Source of the DNA: Clusia tigrina
Taxonomy: Eukaryota; Arthropoda; Insecta; Diptera; Clusiidae
Reading direction: 5' to 3'
NCBI GenBank assembly: GCA_920105625.2
Contig: CAKKTE020000437.1
Span: 124,001-188,000, forward strand
Length of the DNA: 64,000 nucleotides
Position numbers and translations under genes: made by a program. The notes below the pieces were generated by a model, which was not told the DNA's origin, made no database searches, and worked only from the letters and a program-made list of their open reading frames with translations. Position 1 is the stretch's first letter. Every line of letters begins with the position of its first letter. This document shows positions 50,559 through 61,467 of the stretch, piece after piece.

Positions 50559-51907
50559 CGATAGCTTAAATTGACAAGAGGCTCGAGTACTTTATTGTTA
50601 GAAAATTTCAAGGTTTTATGACGCTGCAGTAAAAATTTACAAGCAATTGTATGTTGCAAACTTTGATAGGTGTAGGACGTACCGTATAGAAGTTAGGACC
50701 ATTTGAAGTTTTATCAGTGTTTGATTTGGGACTCAAGGGTAGCATAGCTTTGAGCGATAGCTTAAATTGACAAGAGGCTCGAGTACTTTATTGTTACAAA
50801 ATTTCAATGTTTTATGACGCTCCAGTAAAAAGTTACAAGCATTTGTATGTTGCAAACTTTGATAGGTGTAGGACGTACCGTATAAAAGTTATGGCCATTT
50901 GAAGCTTTATCAGTGTATCATTTGGGACTCAAGGGTAGCATAGCTTTGAGCGATAGCTTAAATTGACAAGAGGCTCGAGTACTTTATTGTTACAAAATTT
51001 CAAGATTTTATGACGCTCCAGTAAAAAGTTACAAGCATTTGTATGTTGCAAACTTTGATAAGTGTAGGACGTACCGTATTGAAGTTAGGGCCATTTGAAG
51101 TTTGATCAGTGTTTGATTTGGGACTCAAGGGTAGCATAGCTTTGAGCGATAGCTTAAATTGACAAGAGGCTCTAGTACTTTATTGTTACAAAATTTCAAG
51201 GTTTTATGACTCTCCAGTAAAAAGTTACAAGCATTTGTATGTTGCAAACTTTGATAGGTGTAGGACGTACCGTATAGTAGTTATGGCCATTTGAAGTTTC
51301 ATCAGTATTTGATTTGGGACTCAAGGGTAGCATAGCTTTGAGCGATAGCTTAAATTGACAAGAGGCTCGAGTACTTTATTGTTACAAAATTTCAATGTTT
51401 TATGACGCTCCAGTAAAAAGTTACAAGCATTTGTATGTTGCAAACTTTGATAGGTGTAGGACGTACCCTATAGAAGTTATGGCCATTTGAATTTTCATCA
51501 GTGTTTAATTTGGGACTCAAGGGTAGCATAGCTTTGAGCGATAGCTTAAATTGACAAGAGGCTCGAGTACTTTATTGTTAGAAAATTTCAAGGTTTTATG
51601 ACGCTCCAGTAAAAATTTACAAGCAATTGTATGTTGCAAACTTTGATAGGTGTAGGACGTACCGTATAGAAGTTAGGACCATTTGAAGTTTTATCAGTGT
51701 TTGATTCGGGACTCAAGGGTAGCATAACTTTGAGCGATAGCTTAAATTGACAAGAGGCTCGAGTACTTTATTGTTACAAAATTTCAAGGTTCTATGACGC
51801 TCCAGTAAAAAGTTCCAAGCATTTGTATGTTGCAAATTTTGATAGGTGTAGGACGTACCGTATAGAAGTTAGGACCATTTGAAGTTTTATCAGTGTTTGA
51901 TTTGGGA

Positions 51908-51930
51908 CTCAAAGCTAGCATAGCTTTGAG
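51908..51930. repeat. Perfect 10-bp inverted repeat, third copy
   Basis: Same arms and loop, 1,372 bp after the second copy, inside the internal duplication of the 4.2-kb unit. Confidence 0.85.
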
Positions 51931-54900
51931 CGATAGCTTAAATTGACAAGAGGCTCGAGTACTTTATTGTTAGAAAATTTCAAGGTTTTATGACGCTGCA
52001 GTAAAAATTTACAAGCAATTATATGTTGCAAACTTTGATAGGTGTAGGACGTACCGTATAGAAGTTAGGACCATTTGAAGTTTTATCAGTGTTTGATTTG
52101 GGACTCAAGGGTAGAATAGCTTTGAGCGATAGCTTAAATTGACAAGAGGCTCGAGTACTTTATTGTTACAAAATTTCAAGGTTTTATGACGCTCCAGTAA
52201 AAAGTCACAAGTATTTGAATGTTGCAAACTTTGATAGTTGTAGGACATACCGTATAAAAGTTAAGGCCATTGGAAGCTTTATCAGTGTTTCATTTGGAAC
52301 TCAAGGGTAGCATAGCTTTGAGCGATAGCTTAAATTGACAAGAGGCTCGAGTACTTTATTGTTACAAAATTTCAAGGTTTTATGACGCTCCAGTAAAAAG
52401 TTACAAGCATTTGTATGTTGCAAACTTTGATAGGTGTAGGACGTACCGTATAGAAGTTAGGGCCATTTGAAGTGTTATCAGTGTTTGATTTGGGACTCAA
52501 GGGTAGCATAGCTTTGAGCGATAGCTTAAATTGACAAGAGGCTCGAGTACTTTATTGTTACAAAATTTCAAGGTTTTATGACGCTCCAGTAAAAAGTCAC
52601 AAGCATTTGAATGTTGCAAACTTTGATAGGTGTAGGACGTACCGTATAAAAGTTATGGCCATTTGAAGCTTTATCAGCGTATCATTTGGGACTCAAGGGT
52701 AGCATAGCTTTGAGCGATAGCTTAAATTGACAAGAGGCTCGAGTACTTTATTGTTACAAAATTTCAAGATTTTATGACGCTCCAGTAAAAAGTTACAAGC
52801 ATTTGTATGTTGCAAACTTTGATAAGTGTAGGACGTACCGTATTGAAGTTAGGGCCATTTGAAGTTTGATCAGTGTTTGATTTGGGACTCAAGGGTAGCA
52901 TAGCTTTGAGCGATAGCTTAAATTGACAAGAGGCTCTAGTACTTTATTGTTACAAAATTTCAAGGTTTTATGACTCTCCAGTAAAAAGTTACAAGCATTT
53001 GTATGTTGCAAACTTTGATAGGTGTAGGACGTACCGTATAGTAGTTATGGCCATTTGAAGTTTCATCAGTATTTGATTTGGGACTCAAGGGTAGCATAGC
53101 TTTGAGCGATAGCTTAAATTGACAAGAGGCTCGAGTACTTTATTGTTACAAAATTTCAATGTTTTATGACGCTCCAGTAAAAAGTTACAAGCATTTCTAT
53201 GTTGCAAACTTTGATAGGTGTATGACGTACCGTATAGAAGTTAGGGCCATTTGAAGTTTTATCAGTGTTTGATTTGGGACTCAAGGGTAGCATAGCTTTG
53301 AGCGATAGCTTAAATTGACAAGAGGCTCGAGTACTTTATTGTTACAAAATTTCAAGGTTTTATGACGCTCCAGTAAAAAGTCACAAGCATTTGAATGTTG
53401 CAAACTTTGATAGGTGTAGGACGTACCGTATAAAAGTTATGGCCATTTGAAGCTTTATCAGTGTTTCATTTGGGACTCAAGGGTAGCATAGCTTTGAGCG
53501 ATAGCTTAAATTGACAAGAGGCTCGAGTACTTTATTGTTACAAAATTTCAAGATTTTATGACGCTCCAGTAAAAAGTTACAAGCATTTGTATGTTGCAAG
53601 CTTTGATAAGTGTAGGACGTACCGTATTGAAGTTAGGGCCATTTGAAGTTTGATCAGTGTTTGATTTGGGACTCAAGGGTAGCATAGCTTTGAGCGATAG
53701 CTTAAATTGACAAGAGGCTCTACTACTTTATTGTTACAAAATTTCAAGGTTTTATGACTCTCCAGTAAAAAGTTACAAGCATTTGTATGTTGCAAACTTT
53801 GATAGGTGTAGGACGTACCGTATAGTAGTTATGGCCATTTGAAGTTTCATCAGTATTTGATTTGGGACTCAAGGGTGACATAGCTTTGAGCGATAGCTTA
53901 AATTGACAAGAGGCTGGAGTACTTTATTGTTACAAAATTTCAAGGTTTTATGACGCTCCAGTAAAAAGTTACAAGCATTTGTATGTTGCAAACTTTGGTA
54001 GGTGTAGGACGTACCGTATAGAAGTCAGGGCCATTTGAAGTTTCATCAGTGTTTGATTTGGGACTCAAGGGTAGCATACCTTTGACGCTCCAGTAAGAAG
54101 TTACAAGCATTTGTATGTTGCAAACTTTGATAGGTGTAGGACGTACCGTATAGAAGCTAAGGCTATTTGAAGTTTTAACAGTGTTTGATTTGGGACTCAA
54201 GGGTAGCAAAGCTTTGAGCGACAGCTTAAATTGACAAGAGGCTCGAGTACTTTATTATTACAAAATTTCAAGGTTTTATGACGCTACAGTAAAAAGTTAC
54301 AAGCATTTGTATGTTGCAAACTTTGATAGGTGTAGGACGTACCGTATAGAAGTTATGGCCATTTGAATTTTTATCAGTGTTTAATTTGGGACTCAAGGGT
54401 AGCATAGCTTTGAGCGATAGCTTAAATTGACAAGAGGCTCGAGTACTTTATTGTTAGAAAATTTCAAGGTTTTATGATGCTCCAGTAAAAATTTACAAGC
54501 AATTGTATGTTGCAAACTTTGATAGGTGTAGGACGTACCGTATAGAAGTTAGGACCATTTGAAGTTTTATCAGTGTTTGATTTGGGACTCAAGGGTAGCA
54601 TAGCTTTGAGCGATAGCTTAAATTGACAAGAGGCTCGAGTACTTTATTGTTACAAAATTTCAAGGTTTTATGACGCTCCAGTAAAAAGTCACAAGTATTT
54701 GAATGTTGCAAACTTTGATAGTTGTAGGACATACCGTATAAAAGTTAAGGCCATTGGAAGCTTTATCAGTGTTTCATTTGGAACTCAAGGGTAGCATAGC
54801 TTTGAGCGATAGCTTAAATTGACAAGAGGCTCGAGTACTTTATTGTTACAAAATTTCAAGGTTTTATGACGCTCCAGTAAAAAGTTACAAGCATTTGTAT

Positions 54901-57267
54901 GTTGCAAACTTTGATAGGTGTAGGACGTACCGTATAGAAGTTAGGGCCATTTGAAGTGTTATCAGTGTTTGATTTGGGACTCAAGGGTAGCATAGCTTTG
55001 AGCGATAGCTTAAATTGACAAGAGGCTCGAGTACTTTATTGTTACAAAATTTCAAGGTTTTATGACGCTCCAGTAAAAAGTCACAAGCATTTGAATGTTG
55101 CAAACTTTGATAGGTGTAGGACGTACCGTATAAAAGTTATGGCCATTTGAAGCTTTATCAGTGTATCATTTGGGACTCAAGGGTAGCATAGCTTTGAGCG
55201 ATAGCTTAAATTGACAAGAGACTCGAGTACTTTATTGTTACAAAATTTCAAGGTTTTATGACGCTCAAGTAAAAATTTACAAGCAATTGTATGTTGCAAA
55301 CTTTGATAGGTGTAGGACGTACCGTATAGAAGTTAGAACCATTTGAAGTTTTATCAGTGTCTGATTTGGGACTCAAGGGTAGCATAGCTTTGAGCGATAG
55401 CTTAAATTGACAAGAGGCTCGAGTACTTTATTGTTCCAAAATTTCAAGGTTTTATGGCGCTCCAGTAAAAAGTCACAAGCATTTGAATGTTGCAAACTTT
55501 GATAGTTGTAGGACATACCGTATAAAAGTTAAGGCCATTTGAAGCTTTATCAGTGTTTTATTTGGGACTCAAGGGTAGCATAGCTTTGAGCGATAGCTTA
55601 AATTGACAAGAGGCTCGAGTACTTTATTGTTACAAAATTTCAATGTTTTATGACGCTCCAGTAAAAAGTTACAAGCATTTGTATGTTGCAAACTTTGATA
55701 GGTGTAGGACGTACCGTATAGAAGTTAGGGCCATTTGAAGTTTTATCAGTGTTTGATTTGGGACTCAAGGGTAGCATAGCTTTGAGCGATAGCTTAAATT
55801 GACAAGAGGCTCGAGTACTTTATTGTTACAAAATTTCAAGGTTTTATGACGCTCCAGTAAAAATTCACAAGCATTTGAATGTTGCAAACTTTGATAGGTG
55901 TAGGACGTACCGTATAAAAGTTATGGCCATTTGAAGCTTTATCAGTGTTTCATTTGGGACTCAAGGGTAGCATAGCTTTGAGCGATAGCTTAAATTGACA
56001 AGAGGCTCGAGTACTTTATTGTTACAAAATTTCAAGATTTTATGACGCTCCAGTAAAAAGTTACAAGCATTTGTATGTTGCAAGCTTTGATAAGTGTAGG
56101 ACGTACCGTATTGAAGTTAGGGCCATTTGAAGTTTGATCAGTGTTTGATTTGGGACTCAAGGGTAGCATAGCTTTGAGCGATAGCTTAAATTGAAAAGAG
56201 GCTCTACTACTTTATTGTTACAAAATTTCAAGGTTTTATGACTCTCCAGTAAAAAGTTACAAGCATTTGTATGTTGCAAACTTTGATAGGTGTAGGACGT
56301 ACCGTATAGTAGTTATGGCCATTTGAAGTTTCATCAGTATTTGATTTGGGACTCAAGGGTGACATAGCTTTGAGCGATAGCTTAAATTGACAAGAGGCTG
56401 GAGTACTTTATTGTTACAAAATTTCAAGGTTTTATGACGCTCCAGTAAAAAGTTACAAGCATTTGTATGTTGCAAACTTTGGTAGGTGTAGGACGTACCG
56501 TATAGAAGTTAGGGCCATTTGAAGTTTCATCAGTGTTTGATTTGGGACTCAAGGGTAGCATACCTTTGACGCTCCAGTAAGAAGTTACAAGCATTTGTAT
56601 GTTGCAAACTTTGATAGGTGTAGGACGTACCGTATAGAAGCTAAGGCTATTTGAAGTTTTAACAGTGTTTGATTTGGGACTCAAGGGTAGCAAAGCTTTG
56701 AGCGACAGCTTAAATTGACAAGAGGCTCGAGTACTTTATTATTACAAAATTTCAAGGTTTTATGACGCTACAGTAAAAAGTTACAAGGATTTGTATGTTG
56801 CAAACTTTGATAGGTGTAGGACGTACCGTATAGAAGTTATGGCCATTTGAATTTTTATCAGTGTTTAATTTGGGACTCAAGGGTAGCATAACTTTGAGCG
56901 ATAGCTTAAATTGACAAGAGGCTCGAGTACTTTATTGTTAGAAAATTTCAAGGTTTTATGACGCTCCAGTAAAAATTTACAAGCAATTGTATGTTGCAAA
57001 CTTTGATAGGTGTAGGACGTACCGTATAGAAGTTAGGACCATTTGAAGTTTTATCAGTGTTTGATTCGGGACTCAAGGGTAGCATAACTTTGAGCGATAG
57101 CTTAAATTGACAAGAGGCTCGAGTACTTTATTGTTACAAAATTTCAAGGTTCTATGACGCTCCAGTAAAAAGTTCCAAGCATTTGTATGTTGCAAATTTT
57201 GATAGGTGTAGGACGTACCGTATAGAAGTTAGGACCATTTGAAGTTTTATCAGTGTTTGATTTGGGA

Positions 57268-57290
57268 CTCAAAGCTAGCATAGCTTTGAG
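57268..57290. repeat. Perfect 10-bp inverted repeat, fourth copy
   Basis: Same arms and loop in the unit starting at about 56.4 kb. The unit at 53.9-56.4 kb lacks it, consistent with loss of that monomer in the shorter 2,484-bp unit. Confidence 0.85.
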
Positions 57291-58460
57291 CGATAGCTTA
57301 AATTGACAAGAGGCTCGAGTACTTTATTGTTAGAAAATTTCAAGGTTTTATGACGCTGCAGTAAAAATTTACAAGCAATTGTATGTTGCAAACTTTGATA
57401 GGTGTAGGACGTACCGTATAGAAGTTAGGACCATTTGAAGTTTTATCAGTGTTTGATTTGGGACTCAAGGGTAGCATAGCTTTGAGCGATAGCTTAAATT
57501 GACAAGAGGCTCGAGTACTTTATTGTTACAAAATTTCAAGGTTTTATGACGCTCCAGTAAAAAGTCACAAGTATTTGAATGTTGCAAACTTTGATAGTTG
57601 TAGGACATACCGTATAAAAGTTAAGGCCATTGGAAGCTTTATCAGTGTTTCATTTGGAACTCAAGGGTAGCATAGCTTTGAGCGATAGCTTAAATTGACA
57701 AGAGGCTCGAGTACTTTATTGTTACAAAATTTCAATGTTTTATGACGCTCCAGTAAAAAGTTACAAGCATTTGTATGTTGCAAACTTTGATAGGTGTAGG
57801 ACGTACCGTATAGAAGTTAGGGCCATTTGAAGTGTTATCAGTGTTTGATTTGGGACTCAAGGGTAGCATAGCTTTGAGCTATAGCTTAAATTGACAAGAG
57901 GCTCGAGTACTTTATTGTTACAAAATTTCAAGGTTTTATGACGCTCCAGTAAAAAGTCACAAGCATTTGAATGTTGCAAACTTTGATAGGTGTAGGACGT
58001 ACCGTATAAAAGTTATGGCCATTTGAAGCTTTATCAGTGTATCATTTGGGACTCAAGGGTAGCATAGCTTTGAGCGATAGCTTAAATTGACAAGAGGCTC
58101 GAGTACTTTATTGTTACAAAATTTCAAGATTTTATGACGCTCCAGTAAAAAGTTACAAGCATTTGTATGTTGCAAACTTTGATAAGTGTAGGACGTACCG
58201 TATTGAAGTTAGGGCCATTTGAAGTTTGATCAGTGTTTGATTTGGGACTCAAGGGTAGCATAGCTTTGAGCGATAGCTTAAATTGACAAGAGGCTCTAGT
58301 ACTTTATTGTTACAAAATTTCAAGGTTTTATGACTCTCCAGTAAAAAGTTACAAGCATTTGTATGTTGCAAACTTTGATAGGTGTAGGACGTACCGTATA
58401 GTAGTTATGGCCATTTGAAGTTTCATCAGTATTTGATTTGGGACTCAAGGGTAGCATAGC

Positions 58461-61400
58461 TTTGAGCGATAGCTTAAATTGACAAGAGGCTCGAGTACTT
58501 TATTGTTACAAAATTTCAAGGTTTTATGACGCTCCAGTAAAAAGTTACAAGCATTTGTATGTTGCAAACTTTGGTAGGTGTAGGACGTACTACGGTACGT
58601 ATAGAAGTTAGGGCCATTTGAACTTTTATCAGTGTTTGATTTGGGACTCAAGGGTAGCATACCTTTGACGCTCCAGTAAAAAGTTACAAGCATTTGTATG
58701 TTGCAAACTTTGATAGGTGTAGGACGTACCGTATAGAAGCTAAGGCTATTTGAAGTTTTATCAGTGTTTGATTTGGGACTCAAGGGTAGCAAAGCTTTGA
58801 GCGACAGCTTTAATTGACAAGAGGCTCGAGTACTTTATTATTATAAAATTTCAAGGTTTTATGACGCTCCAGTAAAAATTTACAAGCAATTGTATGTTGC
58901 AAACTTTGATAGGTGTAGGACGTACCGTATAGAAGTTAGGACCATCTGAAGTTTTATCAGTGTTTGATTTGGGACTCAAAGGTAGCATAGCTTTGAGCGA
59001 TAGCTTAAATTGACAAGAGGCTCGAGTACTTTATTGTTAGAAAATTTCAAGGTTTTATGACGCTCCAGTAAAAATTTACAAGCAATTGTATGTTGCAAAC
59101 TTTGATAGGTGTAGGACGTACCGTATAGAAGTTAGGACCATTTGAAGTTTATCAGTGTTTGATTTGGGACTCAAGGGTAGCATAGCTTTGAGCGATACCT
59201 TAAATTGACAAGAGGCTCGAGTACTTTATTGTTACAAAATTTCAAGATTTTATGACGCTCCAGTAAAAAGTTACAAGCATTTGTATGTTGCAAACTTTGA
59301 TAGGTGTAGGACGTACCGTATAGGAGTTAGGGCCATTTGAAGTTTTATCAGTGTTTGATTTGGGACTCAAAGGTAGCATAGCTTTGAGCGATAGCTTAAA
59401 TTGACAAAAGGTTCGCGTACTTTATTGTTAGAAAATTTCAAGGTTTTATGACGCTGCAGTAAAAATTTACAAGCAATTGTATGTTGCAAATTTTGATAGG
59501 TGTAGGACGTACCGTATAGAAGTTAGGACCATTTGAAGTTTTCTCAGTGTTTGATTTGGGACTCAAGGGTAGCATAGCTTTGAGCGATAGCTTAAATTGA
59601 CAAGAGGCTCGAGTACTTTATTGTTACAAAATTTCAAGGTTTTATGACGCTCCAGTAAAAAGTTACAAGCATTTGTATGTTGCAATCTTTGATAGGTGTA
59701 GGACGTACCGTATAAAAGTTAGGGCCATTTGAAGTTTTATCAGTGTTTGATTTGGGACTCAAGGGTAGCATAGCTTTGAGCGATACCTTAAATTGACAAG
59801 AGGCTCGAGTACTTTATTGTTACAAAATTTCAAGGTTTTATGACGCTCCAGTAAAAAGTCACAAGCATTTGAATGTTGCAAACTTTGATAGGTGTAGGAC
59901 GTACCGTATAAAAGTTATGGCCATTTGAAGCTTTATCAGTGTTTCATTTGGGACTCAAGGGTAGCATAGCTTTGAGCGATAGCTTAAATTGACAAGAGGC
60001 TCGTGTACTTTATTGTTACAAAATTTCAAGATTTTATGACGCTCCAGTAAAAAGTTACAAGCATTTGTATGTTGCAAACTTTGATAAGTGTAGGACGTAC
60101 CGTATTGAAGTTAGGGCCATCTGAAGTTTGATCAGTGTTTGATTTGGGACTCAAGGGTAGCAAAGCTTTGAGCGATAGCTTAAATTGACAAGAGGCTCTA
60201 GTACTTAATTGTTACAAAATTTCAAGGTTTTATGACGCTCCAGTAAAAAGTTACAAGCATTTCTATGTTGCAAACTTTGATAGGTGTAGGACGTAGCGTA
60301 TAGAAGTTATGGCCATTTGAAGTTTCATCAGTATTTGATTTGGGACTCAAGGGTAGCATAGTTTTGAGCGATAGCTTAAATTGACAAGAGGCTCGAGTAC
60401 TTTATTGTTACAAAATTTCAAGGTTTTATGACGCTCCAGTAAAAAGTTACAAGCATTTGTATGTTGCAAACTTTGGTAGGTGTAGGACGTACCGTATAGA
60501 AGTTAGGGCCATTTGAAGTTTTATCAGTGTTTGATTTGGGACTCAAGGGTAGCATACCTTTGACGCTCCAGTAAAAAGTTACAAGCATTTGTATGTTGCA
60601 AACTTTGATAGGTGTAGGATGTACCGTATAGAAGCTAAGGCCATTTGAAGTTTTATCAGTGTTTGGTTTGGGACTCAAGGGTAGCAATGCTTTGAGCGAC
60701 AGCTTAAATTGACAAGCGGCTCGAGTACTTTATTATTACAAAATTTCAAGGTTTTATGACGCTACAGTAAAAAGTTACAAGCATTTGTATGTTGCAAACT
60801 TTGATAGGTGTAGGACGTACCGTATATAAGTTAGGGCCATTTGAAGTTTTATCAGTGTTTGATTTGGAACTCAAGGGTAGCATAGCATTGAGCGATAGCT
60901 TAAATTGACAAGAGGCTCGAGTACTTTATTATTACAAAATTTCAAGGTTTTATGACGCTACAGTAAAAAGTTACAAGCATTTGTATGTTGCAAACTTTGA
61001 TAGGTGTAGGACGTACCGTATAGAAGTTAGGGCCATTTGAAGTTTTATCAGTGTTTGATTTGGGACTCAAGGGTAGCTTAGCATTGAGCGATAGCTTAAA
61101 TTGACAAGAGGCTCGACTACTTTATTATTACAAAATTTCAAGGTTTTATGACGCTACAATAAAAAGTTACAAGCATTTGTATGTTGCAAACTTTGATAGG
61201 TGTAGGACGTACCGTATAGAAGTTAGGGCCATTTGAAGTTTTATCAGTGTTTTATTTGGGACTCCAGGGTAGCACAGCTTTGAGTGATAGCTTAAATTGA
61301 CAAGTGGCTCGAGTACTTTATTATTACAAAATTTCAAGGTTTTATGACGCTCCAGTAAAAAGTTACAAGCATTTGTATGTTGGAAACTTTGATAGGTGTA

Positions 61401-61467
61401 GGACGTACCGTATATGATTTGGGACTCAAGGGTAGCATAGCTTTGGGCGATAGCTTAAATTGACAAG
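58461..61467. repeat. Satellite, mixed full and short monomers
   Basis: Short junctions lie at 58666 and 60561. One monomer has a 7-bp net insertion with inverted-repeat character (58585-58600), and another has a 33-bp internal deletion (near 61,414). Around 60.7-61.3 kb several consecutive monomers share TTATTATTAC and GACGCTACAG. No gene is seen. Confidence 0.87.
58585..58600. repeat. Insertion forming a short inverted repeat
   Basis: Instead of GGACGTACCGTATAG the monomer reads GGACGTAC, TACG, GTACGTATAG. ACGTAC and GTACGT are reverse complements separated by four bases. This is what a snap-back or template-switch copying error would leave. Confidence 0.75.

Larger units (their letters stand above)
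46992..58460. repeat. Satellite higher-order repeat, 2.1-4.2 kb units with nested duplications
   Basis: The GGCTGGAG marker lies at 46993, 49673, 53912 and 56396 (spacings 2,680, 4,239 and 2,484). Short-monomer junctions at 47164, 49844, 54083 and 56567 have the same spacings, and the next lies at 58666. The 4.2-kb unit contains an internal duplication: the CTAGCATAG hairpin variant at 50536 recurs at 51908, 1,372 bp later. Typical monomers alternate between a GTTAGAAAATTTC/CAAGCAATTG type and a TCACAAGCATTTGAATG type. No gene is seen. Confidence 0.88.
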
